DNA of 64,000 nucleotides from Natronococcus occultus SP4 (GCF_000328685.1 NC_019974.1:1665001-1729000); one strand, 5' to 3'; positions 1 to 9,660 are shown, counted from the stretch's first letter. Program-made: numbers and translations. The notes: generated by a model from the letters alone, not told the origin.

Positions 1-661
1 GATCGGGAGCGTCCACCTGCCCGCCTTCGTCGGCGCCCTGGTCACCGCCTTCCTCGTCTACGCCATCGCGACCGAGGGCGGACGAACGCCGGTCGCAACC
101 CTGCTGCTGGCGGGGGTCGCGATCCAGGCGTTTCTCGGCGCGGTGATCTCGTTTATGGTCGTCCACAGCGGCGAGAACCTCCGGGAGGCCGTCATCTGGA
201 TGATGGGCCACCTCCACCGCAGCAGCTGGGGTGACGTCGGGTTCGCGCTACCCGTCACCGTCGTCGGCGTCCTCGTGCTTGGCGCCTACACCCGCGAGAT
301 GAACGTCCTCTTGCTCGGCGAGGAGGACGCCCAGCATCTCGGCGTCGACGTCGAGCGAACCAAGCTCCTCCTGCTCGCGCTGGCGAGTCTCGTCACCGCC
401 GCGGGGGTCGCCGTCGCCGGCATCATCGGCTTCGTCGGCCTCGTCGTCCCCCACATGATGCGCCTGGTCGTCGGCCCCGACCACCGGATCCTGCTGCCGA
501 CCAGCGCGCTCGCGGGGGCCTCCTTCCTCGTGATCGCGGACACCGTCGCCCGCGTCGGCGCCTTCGGCCTGCCGATCGTCCCCGTCGGGATCGTCACCGC
601 GACCGTCGGGGCACCCTTCTTCCTCTACCTGCTGACAAACCGGGAGGTGCACGCGCTGTGA
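1..661 (+). CDS. btuC: FecCD/BtuC-type ABC importer permease, 5' truncated
   Basis: The reading frame is open from base 2 of the window, so the N-terminus lies outside it. The visible part is about 219 residues of a polytopic membrane protein. It has the FecCD family pattern: a helix with [11 protein letters not shown], the cytoplasmic segment WMMGHL, and the conserved LGVDVERTK and [12 protein letters not shown] segments, the last contacting the ATPase. Family knowledge: such permeases import cobalamin, haem or ferric siderophores. The next gene starts on GTG overlapping this stop, so permease and ATPase are translationally coupled. The B12 assignment rests on the ATPase's resemblance to haloarchaeal BtuD, so an iron-siderophore substrate is possible. 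Confidence 0.9.
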   Translation, partial: IGSVHLPAFVGALVTAFLVYAIATEGGRTPVATLLLAGVAIQAFLGAVISFMVVHSGENLREAVIWMMGHLHRSSWGDVGFALPVTVVGVLVLGAYTREMNVLLLGEEDAQHLGVDVERTKLLLLALASLVTAAGVAVAGIIGFVGLVVPHMMRLVVGPDHRILLPTSALAGASFLVIADTVARVGAFGLPIVPVGIVTATVGAPFFLYLLTNREVHAL

Positions 662-1968
662 CCGACGGCGACCAGCTGTCGAGGGTGAGAGAGGGCGCCC
701 GGATCGACCTCGAGGACGTCGCGGTTTCGTTCGGCGAGACGGACGTCCTCGCGGACGTCTCCCTGGCGGTCGAGCCCGGTGAGTTCGTCGGGCTGGTCGG
801 ACCCAACGGCGCGGGCAAGACGACGCTGTTGCGGGCGATGAGCGGCGCCCTCGAGCCCGACCGTGGGCTCGTCGACGTCGACGGCGCCCCGCTACACGAG
901 CGGTCCTCGAAGGCCGCGAGCCGGCTGGTCGCGGTCGTCCCCCAGAACACCCACCTCTCGTTTTCGTTCGACGTCCGAACCGTCGTGGAGATGGGACGAT
1001 ACCCCCACCGATCGCGCTTTTCGCCGCCCGACGAGGACGATCGGACGGCCGTCGATCGCGCCCTCGAGCGCACGCGAACCGCACGGTTCGCCGACCGACC
1101 GATCGACGAGATAAGCGGCGGGGAGCGCCAGCGGGTCGTCCTCGCGCGGGCGATCGCCCAGCAGACGCCCGCCCTCCTGCTCGACGAGCCGACGGCGAGT
1201 CTCGACGTCAACCACCAGATCGAGACCCTCGAACTCGTTCGCGAACTCGTCGAAGAGGGCCGTACCGCCGTCGCCGCGATCCACGACCTGGATCTGGCCG
1301 CGCGGTACTGCGATCGGCTCGTCGTCCTCTCCGATGGGACCGTCCTCGAGTCGGGACCGCCGGAGACGGTACTGGATCGGGACGTCCTCGCCGCGGCGTT
1401 CGACGCGAACGCCGTCGTGACCGAGAGCCCGGTGACGAGGACGCCGACGGTGACCGCCCTGCGGAACGATCCCGAACGGGGCGTTCCCGATCGAGTTCAC
1501 GTCGTCGGAGGCGGGGCGACCGCCGCGGGCGTCCTCGCCGAGCTCGCCGCGGCCGACTGTACGTGTACGGTCGGCCCGGTCGCGAGCGGTGACGCGGCCG
1601 CGGAGCTGGCCCGCGGGCAGGGGTTCGAAGTGGTCACCGTCGAGCCGTTCGCCCCGCTTGCCGCCGACGAGCTGGAGCGAACACGGACCGCGATGGCGGA
1701 CGCCGACGCGACGGTCGTCGCCGACCTCGAGGTCGGAGCCGGGAACCAGCTGCTGCTCGAGGCGCTCGCAGACCGGGCGTCGCTCGCGGTTCTCGAGGAT
1801 CGCCCGTTCGCCGAGCGAAACCACGCGGGCGAGCGGGCGCGGGCGCTGTACGAACGGTGCCGGGAGCGGGGGGTCGTCGCGTCGCCGGCCGACGTCCTCG
1901 GGGCGGTCGCCGAGGCGGTGGCCCGCACGGAACCGACGGGACGAGCGCTCGAGGCCGACGACGACTGA
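658..1968 (+). CDS. btuD: BtuD/HmuV-like ABC ATPase with an extra C-terminal domain
   Basis: This is the ATPase of the importer. Walker [10 protein letters not shown] is at residues 48-56, the signature SGGERQR at 153-159 and Walker B LLLDEP at about 173-178. It starts on GTG inside the permease stop. The ABC domain ends near residue 265. About 170 further residues begin with a glycine-rich [11 protein letters not shown] motif and look like an alpha/beta Rossmann-type domain. Typical bacterial BtuD or HmuV proteins are about 250-270 residues and lack it. Long BtuD proteins are known in haloarchaea, so this is probably a lineage trait. The tail's function is unknown; a regulatory or cobamide-binding role would be a guess. 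Confidence 0.85.
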   Translation: MTDGDQLSRVREGARIDLEDVAVSFGETDVLADVSLAVEPGEFVGLVGPNGAGKTTLLRAMSGALEPDRGLVDVDGAPLHERSSKAASRLVAVVPQNTHLSFSFDVRTVVEMGRYPHRSRFSPPDEDDRTAVDRALERTRTARFADRPIDEISGGERQRVVLARAIAQQTPALLLDEPTASLDVNHQIETLELVRELVEEGRTAVAAIHDLDLAARYCDRLVVLSDGTVLESGPPETVLDRDVLAAAFDANAVVTESPVTRTPTVTALRNDPERGVPDRVHVVGGGATAAGVLAELAAADCTCTVGPVASGDAAAELARGQGFEVVTVEPFAPLAADELERTRTAMADADATVVADLEVGAGNQLLLEALADRASLAVLEDRPFAERNHAGERARALYERCRERGVVASPADVLGAVAEAVARTEPTGRALEADDD

Positions 1969-2039
1969 GATCGCGAGGACGAACGGGCCGACGGAGACGA
2001 GCGGACGAACCGTTCCCGTCCGCGAGCCGGACTGAACGG

Positions 2040-2045
2040 TTTTTT
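2040..2045 (+). terminator. Oligo-T tract between btuD and gatE
   Basis: Six consecutive T residues follow the btuD stop by about 70 bases. Archaeal termination commonly uses U-tracts without a hairpin. The same T-rich stretch lies about 27 bases before the gatE ATG, so it may instead, or also, serve as the gatE TATA element. Confidence 0.4.
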
Positions 2046-2071
2046 ACCCCCGCGCGCCCGAGTGGAGCGCA

Positions 2072-3940
2072 ATGACCGAGTACGACTACGACGAGCTCGG
2101 ACTCGTCGCCGGGCTGGAGATCCACCAGCAACTCGATACGGCGACGAAGCTGTTCTGCCAGTGTCCGACCGAACTGCGCGAGCCCGAGGAATCGACGCGG
2201 CGGTTCACCCGGTATCTCCACCCCACGCGGAGCGAACTGGGAGAGATCGACGACGCCGCCTTAGAGGAGAGCAAGGTCGACCGCGAGTTCGAGTATCTCG
2301 CGTACGACTCGACCTGTCTCGTCGAGGAGGACGACGAGCCGCCCCACGAGCTCGATCGGGAGGCCCTCGAGACGACCCTCGAGATCGCCCAGTTGATGAA
2401 CATGAAGCCGGTCGATCAGGCCCACGTCATGCGAAAGATCGTCGTCGACGGCTCGAACACGTCGGGCTTCCAGCGCTCGTCGCTGATCGCCACCGACGGC
2501 GAGATCGAAACAAGCGAGGGTGCGGTCGGGATCGAGGACCTCCTGCTCGAGGAGGAAAGCGCCCAGCGCGTCGCAGAGACCGACGACGGGGTTCGATACA
2601 GCCTCGACCGGCTCGGCATCCCGCTGGTCGAGATCGGCACCAGTCCCGATATCTCGACACCCGAGCAGGCGCTGGAAGCCGCCGAGCGGATCGGCATGCT
2701 GCTTCGCTCGACGGGGAAGGTAAAGCGTGGCCTGGGGACGATCCGCCAGGACGTCAACGTCTCGATCGCCGAGGGGGCCCGCGTCGAGATCAAGGGCGTC
2801 CAGAGTCTCGACGACATCGACGACATCGTCCGCAACGAGGTCGCCCGCCAGGTCGAGCTCGTCGAGATCGCGGCCGAACTCGCCGAACGTGAGGCCGCCG
2901 TCGGCGACCGGCAGGACGTGACCGACGTCTTCGAGAACACCGACAGCGGCGTCATCGGCGGCGCCCTGAGCTCCGGGGGGTCCGTGATGGCCGTCCGCCT
3001 CGAGGGGTTCGACGGCCTCGTGGGCCGCGAGATCGCCCCCGACCGCCGTCTGGGGACGGAGCTGTCGGATCACGCCAAGCGCCACGGCGCGGGTGGGATC
3101 TTCCACACCGACGAGCTCCCCGCCTACGGCGTCACCGAGGAGGAAGTCGCGGACCTGCGGGAGGCCGTCGGCGCCGACCCCGAGGACGCCGTCGCCATCG
3201 TCGCCGACGACACCGACACCGCCGAGTCGGCGATCGAGGCGGTCGCCGAGCGGGCACGGACGGCCCTCGAGGGCGTCCCCGAAGAGACCCGCGGCGCGAA
3301 CGACGACGGGACGACCCGCTACCTGCGCCCGCTGCCTGGCGCGGCGCGGATGTACCCCGAGACGGACGTCCCGCCGGTCGAACCGGATCCGAGCGAGGTG
3401 CCCGAACCCGAGCTCCTGACCGAGAAGGTCGAGCGCTACCAGGCCGAGTACGACCTCGGCGCCGGGCTGGCCGAGCAGGTCGCCTACGGGACCCACATGC
3501 CGCTGTTCGAGGACGTCGTCGCCGACGGCGTCGACCCGACGCTCGCGGCCTCGACCCTCGAGTCGACGCTGACCGAACTGCGACGGGACGACGTCCCCGT
3601 CGAGAGCCTCGAGCGCGAGCACCTCGAGGACGTCCTCGGGATGGTCGAGGACGGCGACCTTCCCAACGAGGGCGTGGGCGACCTGCTCGCGGTGCTCGCC
3701 GAGGAGCCCGATCGGACGGCCGAGGAAGCGGCCGAAGCGGAGGGGCTCGGCGGCGCCGACGAGAGCGAGGTTCGCGAGGCCGTCGTCGAGGTCGTCGAGC
3801 GAAACGAAGGGCAGGTCGAGGAGGAGGGGATGCAAGCCTTCTCCGGACTCATGGGCGAGTGTATGGGTGCACTTCGGGGCAAGGCCGACGGCGACCTCGT
3901 CAGCCGGCTGCTGCGCGAGGAGATCCAGAAGCGGGCCTGA
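2072..3940 (+). CDS. gatE: Glu-tRNA(Gln) amidotransferase subunit E
   Basis: GatE is the archaea-specific subunit that, with GatD, converts Glu-tRNA(Gln) to Gln-tRNA(Gln). The 622-residue length fits the family. Near the N-terminus LVAGLEIHQQLDT is the diagnostic GatB/GatE start. Next comes the kinase-like cradle with RQDVNVSI, then an insertion at about residues 280-400 (VRLEGFDGL onward) resembling the AspRS-type GAD domain. The helical and YqeY-like tail ends with FSGLMGECMGALRGKADG. GatD is not in the window. The ATG at 2072 begins the family-typical N-terminus. Confidence 0.97.
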   Translation: MTEYDYDELGLVAGLEIHQQLDTATKLFCQCPTELREPEESTRRFTRYLHPTRSELGEIDDAALEESKVDREFEYLAYDSTCLVEEDDEPPHELDREALETTLEIAQLMNMKPVDQAHVMRKIVVDGSNTSGFQRSSLIATDGEIETSEGAVGIEDLLLEEESAQRVAETDDGVRYSLDRLGIPLVEIGTSPDISTPEQALEAAERIGMLLRSTGKVKRGLGTIRQDVNVSIAEGARVEIKGVQSLDDIDDIVRNEVARQVELVEIAAELAEREAAVGDRQDVTDVFENTDSGVIGGALSSGGSVMAVRLEGFDGLVGREIAPDRRLGTELSDHAKRHGAGGIFHTDELPAYGVTEEEVADLREAVGADPEDAVAIVADDTDTAESAIEAVAERARTALEGVPEETRGANDDGTTRYLRPLPGAARMYPETDVPPVEPDPSEVPEPELLTEKVERYQAEYDLGAGLAEQVAYGTHMPLFEDVVADGVDPTLAASTLESTLTELRRDDVPVESLEREHLEDVLGMVEDGDLPNEGVGDLLAVLAEEPDRTAEEAAEAEGLGGADESEVREAVVEVVERNEGQVEEEGMQAFSGLMGECMGALRGKADGDLVSRLLREEIQKRA

Positions 3941-4000
3941 GCCCGAGTTCGCGTTCGGGTTCACCGTCGAGATCGAGGCGACGTTCTCGAGCGATCGGCG

Positions 4001-5335
4001 TTACTGGTAGGCCTCGAACTCCTGACCGAAGATCGCGAAGTAGACGACGCCGATCATGCCGATGATCGTCGCGATCGTAAAGGAGAGTTCGGGATCGACG
4101 AACTGCCAGAGGAACCCGCCAAGCGCGCCGCTGGGGATCACGATCGCGCCGCGGATCAGGTAGTACGATCCCGTCACGCGGCCGCCAGCCCCCTTCTCAG
4201 CGGGGCCGACCACGAGCGCCTTGTGAGCGGGCAGGCCGGCGAATCGAAGTCCCGAAAAGGCAAAGAGCGCGATCAGGAGCCACGTTTCGTCGAGTCCACC
4301 GACGTACTGGGGGCCGAAGATCAGCAGTACCGGGAAGATCGCGTAGACGAAGAATCCGAGCCCGACGACCGGTTTGAGCCCAACGTACTCGGCGACCTTG
4401 GCCGTCGGGGCCATCGTCAACAGCGCGACCAGCATCTCGACACCCAGGAGGACGCCGAAGAAGGCCGCAGGCGAGAGATCGATCGTACCGACGACGGGAA
4501 GGGTCGTGGTCAGTCCGATCTCGAGCAGCTGGGTGATCACGAGGATAAAGAAGGCGTAGACCATCCCGTTGGCGAACCGGACGAACGTGTCGGCGACCAG
4601 CAGCGGTCGCAGCGGATCCGGGAGCGCCCGCAGGTCGTCGACGATCTGGCCGACGCCCTCGAACTCCTTGCCGACCGAGTCGGCGTCGGGGTCGTACAGC
4701 AGGTGCTGGACGATCGTCCCGAGGACGGCGAAGACGATCGCGATCACGAGCACCCAGAGAAAGCCGGGCATTAGCTCGTCGGCGACGAGGACGGCGACGA
4801 TCAGCGGGGCGATCAGGAACGCCGTCCGCCGAAACGTCTCCGTGCTGGCGAACCCACGGGCCAGCCGGCTCGGTTCGGTGGCCTGCTTGACGATCGCGTA
4901 GTGACCGCCGATGCCGAACGATTTCCAGCACTGGGCCAGCAGGAGGCCGACGAACACCCACACCCACGGCTCGAGGACGACGACGCCGAGGTCGATCGCA
5001 GGGACGTAGGCGGACCCCAGCCAGACCGCGAAGCCGAACGTCGAGAGAAAGCCGAAGACGGTCAGGGCGTACCGCGACCCGACGCGGTCGGAGACGACCC
5101 CGCCGTAGTAGGGGTAGACCGCGCCGATCACGTTGCCCAGCGTGGCGAACAGCCCGACGACGAACCCGCCCGCGCCCAGGTAGACCAGATAATCCGGAAG
5201 GAACCGGTTTGTCATCTGGAACCCGAGACTGAACGTGAACATCGCCAGCGAGAGCACCAGGACGTCCCGCTGGAGCGAGAAGAACTGCCGAAACGCGTCG
5301 ATCGGGCCGGCGACCTCGGCTTGTTCCTGTGCCAT
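4001..5335 (-). CDS. Major facilitator superfamily transporter
   Basis: A 444-residue membrane protein with about 12 hydrophobic segments. The motif-A-like loop GGVVSDRVGSRYAL lies between helices 2 and 3, as in MFS carriers. The substrate cannot be told from sequence. I start at the ATG at 5335 (MAQEQAEV): a T-rich box at about 5361-5368 on the minus strand lies the right distance upstream for a leaderless mRNA. The longer open frame upstream looks non-coding. It stands alone between gatE (convergent) and a Lrp/AsnC-type regulator. Confidence 0.85.
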   Translation of the reverse strand: MAQEQAEVAGPIDAFRQFFSLQRDVLVLSLAMFTFSLGFQMTNRFLPDYLVYLGAGGFVVGLFATLGNVIGAVYPYYGGVVSDRVGSRYALTVFGFLSTFGFAVWLGSAYVPAIDLGVVVLEPWVWVFVGLLLAQCWKSFGIGGHYAIVKQATEPSRLARGFASTETFRRTAFLIAPLIVAVLVADELMPGFLWVLVIAIVFAVLGTIVQHLLYDPDADSVGKEFEGVGQIVDDLRALPDPLRPLLVADTFVRFANGMVYAFFILVITQLLEIGLTTTLPVVGTIDLSPAAFFGVLLGVEMLVALLTMAPTAKVAEYVGLKPVVGLGFFVYAIFPVLLIFGPQYVGGLDETWLLIALFAFSGLRFAGLPAHKALVVGPAEKGAGGRVTGSYYLIRGAIVIPSGALGGFLWQFVDPELSFTIATIIGMIGVVYFAIFGQEFEAYQ

Positions 5336-5360
5336 GGGAGAACTGCAGTCAGGCTCGACG

Positions 5361-5368
5361 TAAAAATT
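5361..5368 (-). promoter_or_regulatory. TATA-like box for the MFS gene
   Basis: On the minus strand TTTTTACG lies about 26-33 bases before the ATG at 5335. This is the spacing expected of a leaderless haloarchaeal promoter and it supports the chosen start. Confidence 0.4.
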
Positions 5369-5563
5369 CCCGTGGAGCGGGCGGTTCAAGCGTCCGTCAC
5401 GGCACGAGGAGCGGCGATTCGGGTCGACCGCGGCGCGGTTCTCAGCGCGGAGGGAGATCGTTCCAAGTGCGACCGGACGAACGGTGCCACTTGACGGCAC
5501 CGGGTTCCGATTCGGCGGTCGGGTGGCTCGCGGGTCGAGGAGCAAACGACTCCGATTCCGGCG

Positions 5564-6043
5564 TTACTCGACGAGTTCCTCGAGCAGCGTCTCGAGTTCG
5601 TAGCTCTGCAGGGCCTCTCGCTCTTCGATCGCCGAGATGACGAACGTCGAGTCGGTGCGGTCGACGCCCTCGAGCTGTTCGAACTCGGCGATCAGCCGCT
5701 CGACCATCCCGCTCTCGCTGAGTCGGGCGACGACGATGAAGTCGGTCTCGCCCATCGTGAAGTAGACGTTCGTCACCCCCTCGACGGTTAACAGGCGGTC
5801 CGCGAACTCCTCGTAGGAGCCCTTGTAGTCGGCGTGAACCTCGATGATGACCGTGACGTCGAGGCCGAGCTCCTCGAGGTCGATCTCGTAGCGGTCGTTC
5901 GCGATGATCCCCTCCTCCCGGAGATTGTTCAGTCGGTAGTGGATCGTCGATACCGGGATCCCTGTGGCCTCGTGGAGCGCCTCGGGACTGCCGGTTTCCC
6001 GCTCGGCGATCGCCTTCAGCAGACGCACGTCGCGTTCGTCCAT
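5564..6043 (-). CDS. Lrp/AsnC family transcriptional regulator
   Basis: A 159-residue DNA-binding protein. Residues 1-60 (MDERDVRLLKAIAE, then GIPVSTIHYRLNNLREEG) form the N-terminal winged helix of the Lrp/AsnC family. The rest is the RAM/AsnC ligand-binding ferredoxin-like domain (VTVIIEVHADYKG, YFTMGETDFIVVARL). Family members sense amino acids or other small molecules and form octamers. The start at 6043 gives the canonical N-terminus; the frame open to 6169 adds a non-homologous leader. An ATTATC-like box at about 6062-6070 could be its TATA element. It is divergent from the EamA exporter, so it may regulate that gene (inference). Confidence 0.9.
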   Translation of the reverse strand: MDERDVRLLKAIAERETGSPEALHEATGIPVSTIHYRLNNLREEGIIANDRYEIDLEELGLDVTVIIEVHADYKGSYEEFADRLLTVEGVTNVYFTMGETDFIVVARLSESGMVERLIAEFEQLEGVDRTDSTFVISAIEEREALQSYELETLLEELVE

Positions 6044-6229
6044 ACCCCGAGTTCGGACGATAATGTGATCGGTGTTTCGACTCGTACCCACAGTGTTGGA
6101 CCTTTCTTCAATAGCTACCCCTCTTTCCAGGGGCTTCTTCGGATCGAATTCATATGTGTGGTTCTGCATCCGATCTCGAGACTACTGTTGTAGAAGGGTC
6201 TAAGTACGACGACCGTTTTCGAACAGTTC

Positions 6230-7279
6230 ATGATTCGACGCGCGCTCTTTCGGTCTAAGTACGGAGATCTGGTGTTGTTCTCGATCCTCGCGCTCTGCTG
6301 GGGGACCTCCTTCGTCGCGATCGAGATCGGCCTCGAGTATGTGCCGCCGCTGCTGTTCGCCGGCCTCCGGTACGGGGTTGCGGGCCTGATCGTTCTCGGT
6401 TACGCCGCCGTCGTGACCGATCGGTTCCGTCCGATCGATCGGGCCGAGTGGCTCTCGGTCGGCGTCGCCGGAATCTTCCTTATCGCCATCTACCACGCGC
6501 TGTTGTATCTCGGCGAGCTGTACGTCTCGGGTGCGATCGCGGCGACGGTCGCCAGCACCGCTCCGATCCTCACCGCTGCGTTCGCTGGCGCCGTCCTCCC
6601 ACGGGAGCAACTCTCACTCGCGGGCGTCGTCGGGCTCGTCCTCGGGCTGCTCGGGGTCGTCGCCGTCGTCCGACCCTCGCCGACGGGACTCGAGACCGAG
6701 CTCCTGCTCGGCGCTGGGCTCGTCTTCGGCGCCGCGATCGCCTTCGCGGTCGGAACTGTTCTCACGCGACCGCTCGACGCCGGTCTCCCCCTCGAGACGC
6801 TGCAGGCCTGGGCGATGCTCATCGGCGCGGCAGTGTTGCTGGTCGGTGCCCCGCTTCGGGGCGAGCGACTCGCCGCAATCGACGTAACCTCGACTGCACT
6901 GCTATCGTTCACCTACCTGACGCTCGTCTCGAGCGTGTTCGCCTTCCTGCTGTACTTCCAGCTGCTCGACCGCGCCGGCCCGACCCAGGTCGCACTGGTG
7001 GGGTACGCCGAGCCCGCGGTCGCGATCGGCGTGAGCTGGGTCCTGCTAGGGTACGTCGTCGACTCTCTGACGATACTGGGGCTGTTGACGATCCTCGCCG
7101 GGTTCGCCGCGATCAAGCGACGTCACCTCGCTCGGGTCGTAGACACGCTGTTCGAGGAAGAGAGCGATCAACGACCGAGCGTCGGTTCTCGGCTCCCGCA
7201 GGAACCGAGCGAAGCCAGAACCGACGGCGGGACGCCCCAGGAAGCCGACGCAGTCGGAGCGGAACGGAGCGCCGACTAG
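6230..7279 (+). CDS. EamA/DMT-family transporter
   Basis: A 349-residue drug/metabolite-superfamily protein with ten predicted membrane helices in two EamA repeats. The first repeat opens with LALCWGTSFVAIEIGLEYVPPLLFAGLRYG, shown here only as a landmark of the family. The second ends in the conserved GPTQVALVGYAEPAVAI segment. DMT proteins export amino acids, nucleobases or similar metabolites; this substrate is unknown. The last 45 residues are a hydrophilic acidic tail. TCTAAGTA about 25 bases before the ATG is a plausible TATA box. The divergent Lrp/AsnC regulator beside it is consistent with amino-acid export, but unproven. Confidence 0.85.
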   Translation: MIRRALFRSKYGDLVLFSILALCWGTSFVAIEIGLEYVPPLLFAGLRYGVAGLIVLGYAAVVTDRFRPIDRAEWLSVGVAGIFLIAIYHALLYLGELYVSGAIAATVASTAPILTAAFAGAVLPREQLSLAGVVGLVLGLLGVVAVVRPSPTGLETELLLGAGLVFGAAIAFAVGTVLTRPLDAGLPLETLQAWAMLIGAAVLLVGAPLRGERLAAIDVTSTALLSFTYLTLVSSVFAFLLYFQLLDRAGPTQVALVGYAEPAVAIGVSWVLLGYVVDSLTILGLLTILAGFAAIKRRHLARVVDTLFEEESDQRPSVGSRLPQEPSEARTDGGTPQEADAVGAERSAD

Positions 7280-7398
7280 GGGCCGTCGAAACGGCTACAA
7301 CGTGGCGCGGCTCTTGGTAGCAAATCTCTCGTCAACAACTCTCACAAAGGTTTATACGAAATACCGTTGGCTAGCTCACACGACGGAGGGGGTTCAGT

Positions 7399-8139
7399 AT
7401 GAATGCACAATCGCAGACACTGACGGTGGTTTGTCACGTGCGGGCGCCGTTGCTCCTTGAACCGGTCGACAGCCAGGTCGAGAGCCTACGCGCCTGCGAG
7501 GACGAAGGACGGATCGACGACCTGCTGGTGCGAAGCTGGCCGAAGGAGGTCAGCCGCTCCGGGGAGAGTCCCTACCAGGAGGTCCTCGAAACCCACGAGC
7601 GACTGCAGCGATGGGCCGACCGACACGAGGTGTCGCTCAGCCCGCCGTTCAGGACGCGCACGACGACATCACAGATCACCGACGAGACCGAGGACGTCCT
7701 CGTGACGCCGTTGCTGTGCCTCGAGTACTACCGCGGCGACGAGCTGGTCGGCGTCTACCCACACACGACCGGCGAGGAGACGATCACGACCGAGGACGTG
7801 ATCGCCCGGATCCGCTGTGGCGACGACTCCGCCTCGGCGGCCGAAGCGCTCGCAAAGCTGACGCCCGATTCGGCCGGTTCGCCGGGAACGAATCAGACGG
7901 TCGTGACCGGGAACGGTGCTACCGAGGGCCTCGAGACGGAGTCCCCGACGCGGTCCGGGACGTGTCCCGACTGCGAGGGTGACGTGGTCGACGGCCAGGG
8001 ACTGGTGGCCTGTATGGACTGTGGATGGATCGGAACGCTCGCCGAGAACGGCGGGTATGGGTCGACCATCCTGGAACGGACACAACACGGGACAACCGAT
8101 ACCGAGCCCGAGTCCGTTCGTTCGGTTCCGTCTCGGTAG
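7399..8139 (+). CDS. Haloarchaeal conserved protein with C-terminal zinc ribbon
   Basis: This 246-residue protein belongs to a type I associate with haloarchaea. Residues 1-140 form a mixed alpha/beta domain starting with a strand-like LTVVCHVRAPLLLE. Residues from about 189 hold CPDCEGDV and, 16 residues on, CMDCGW, a four-cysteine zinc ribbon. There is no signal peptide or membrane helix. A good promoter is visible: GTTTATACG near 7351, then a GGAGG Shine-Dalgarno stretch 8-14 bases before the ATG. The zinc ribbon suggests nucleic-acid or protein binding, perhaps as a regulator. The exact function is unknown. Confidence 0.7.
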   Translation: MNAQSQTLTVVCHVRAPLLLEPVDSQVESLRACEDEGRIDDLLVRSWPKEVSRSGESPYQEVLETHERLQRWADRHEVSLSPPFRTRTTTSQITDETEDVLVTPLLCLEYYRGDELVGVYPHTTGEETITTEDVIARIRCGDDSASAAEALAKLTPDSAGSPGTNQTVVTGNGATEGLETESPTRSGTCPDCEGDVVDGQGLVACMDCGWIGTLAENGGYGSTILERTQHGTTDTEPESVRSVPSR

Positions 8140-8225
8140 CTCCGGCGGTGTGTCGTCGCTGAGTTGCCGGTTCGGTCCTCGCTGGCGGGCTAGCGTGTTC
8201 AGCCGTCGGCGGCGAACGGTCCGGT

Positions 8226-9008
8226 TCAGTCCTCGGCGGGGCGTTCGGTCGCCCGTCGGAGGATTCCCAGCAGTGTATTTGCTTCGCGCTCGGTCAGGTC
8301 GGCCCGCCCGAACACCCGACGGAGCATCCGCATCGTCTTGTCACGTTTCTCGTCGGGGTGGTTGAGTTCCGCAAGCAAGGCACCCCACTGATCGTAGAGC
8401 CGATCGAGCGTCGGCTCCGGCGCTCGGGTGCGCTCGAGTTCCGGCAGCTGGGTTTCCGTCAGTGTGAGCGTTCGGAGTTCGTACAGCGTCACCGTCGCGG
8501 CCTGTCCGAGGTTCAACACGGGGTACTCCGCGCTGGCGGGGATCGAACAGATCTCGTCGATCCGTGCCAGCTCCTCGTTGGTGAGTCCGACCCGCTCGCG
8601 GCCGAAGACCAGCGCCGTCGGCGCCTCGACGGTCGGCAGCCGTTCCGCGAGTTCGGCGGGCGTCGAATAGGGGTAACGCACGTGGCTGCGGTCGTCCTCG
8701 TTCGTGACCGCTGTGCAACCGATCGTGTGGTAGTTCTTCGCGAGCTCGTCGAAGGAGAGCTCGGTCGCGTCCGGGAGGACGTCCTCCCGGGCGTGACCCG
8801 CGTAGCCATAGGCTTCGCCGTCGGGATCGAGCTCCGGCGGATCGACGAGCAGCAAGTCCTCGAATCCGAAGTTCTTCATCGCGCGGGCGATAGTGCCGAC
8901 GTTGCCGGGCGTTTCGGCGTCGACGACCGCGACCGCGGGCGGCGTTCGGTCGCTCGTCACACCCGAGTCGGGGTCGTCCGTGTCGTCGCGGTCCGACGTC
9001 TCACTCAT
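8226..9008 (-). CDS. trmJ: tRNA 2'-O-methyltransferase, TrmJ/SpoU family
   Basis: A 260-residue SPOUT (SpoU-TrmH) RNA methyltransferase. After an acidic N-terminal stretch, motif 1 reads VVDAETPGNVGTIARAMKNFG. Motif 2 is LVFGRERVGLTNEEL and motif 3 IPASAEYPVLNLGQA; together they form the SAM-binding trefoil knot. TrmJ enzymes 2'-O-methylate position 32 of tRNA. About 80 C-terminal residues form a helical extension typical of TrmJ. It stands alone on the minus strand, beside the replication origin. Confidence 0.88.
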   Translation of the reverse strand: MSETSDRDDTDDPDSGVTSDRTPPAVAVVDAETPGNVGTIARAMKNFGFEDLLLVDPPELDPDGEAYGYAGHAREDVLPDATELSFDELAKNYHTIGCTAVTNEDDRSHVRYPYSTPAELAERLPTVEAPTALVFGRERVGLTNEELARIDEICSIPASAEYPVLNLGQAATVTLYELRTLTLTETQLPELERTRAPEPTLDRLYDQWGALLAELNHPDEKRDKTMRMLRRVFGRADLTEREANTLLGILRRATERPAED

Positions 9009-9360
9009 GATTCGACGGCGTGTTCGGACGGCTTCTCGTGGGCGCTTCTCGAGGACGGACTGGCGAACCGAGAGTCACAAAGACGATTCGGTGCGTGCAT
9101 ACCGCTGCTAACGACCGTGATCGCAAAAGCCGACTGATACGGGGTCGAGTGGAGAGACGGCGGCGACGGTCGACAGACTGGGTGGAGTGAAGGAGCGACG
9201 GTCGGTGAGGACGTCCCCGTCCGCCGGGTCGTGTTGATCGAGGCGGACGTCCTCGGTCTGTCGTTGGGTCCGTGCTCGTCTCGATGGACCGGTTCGGAAT
9301 CGAGATTCGACGGCGTGTTCGAGCGGATTTGTCGGGGACTATTACAGAGTCAGTTAGAGT

Positions 9361-9520
9361 GGGTAGAGAGAACTAGTAGTGTAGAATAGGTATAATATAT
9401 AAAATAAATATGATAGGAAGAATAGGTACGATTAGTGCGATAGGTATGGTAGGCAAGCTAGTAGAGTTGGTAGGATAGCTAGAATAGTTGTTGCTAGAGT
9501 AGTCTCGGAGTAGCTTCGGT
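9361..9520. other. AT-rich, TAG-repeating tract (putative DNA unwinding element)
   Basis: In an otherwise GC-rich genome this stretch includes TATAATATATAAAATAAATA and is almost free of C on the plus strand. The triplet TAG starts at least 19 times between 9364 and 9511. Many are 8-10 bases apart, for example at 9414, 9423, 9433, 9441, 9450 and 9459. It does not look coding. It lies about 90 bases from the nearest ORB-like repeat, which fits an origin unwinding element. Confidence 0.65.
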
Positions 9521-9604
9521 ATCGGACGGCTGTTCGTTGCTTCTGCCGTCGCTTGCGGGTCGTCAGTCAGCCGTCTCGTTCTCATCGGTCTCGCGGATTC
9601 GAGG

Positions 9605-9630
9605 ACACACACCCCCCTCGCGTTTGTAAC
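9605..9630 (-). repeat. ORB-like element 1
   Basis: On the minus strand it reads GTTACAAACGCGAGGGGGGT followed by TG repeats, matching the shared pattern TTACAWCCGCGAGGGGGGTG at all but one or two bases. It points toward the TAG-rich tract. Confidence 0.75.
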
Positions 9631-9660
9631 GCCGTACACGTGTGGGGGGTCTGTTCGGCA

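Noticed and set aside
248-1084. Long minus-strand frames opposite the B12 importer genes and most other GC-rich genes
   Set aside because: Shadow frames from GC-rich codon bias; arginine/proline/serine-rich and lacking domains.
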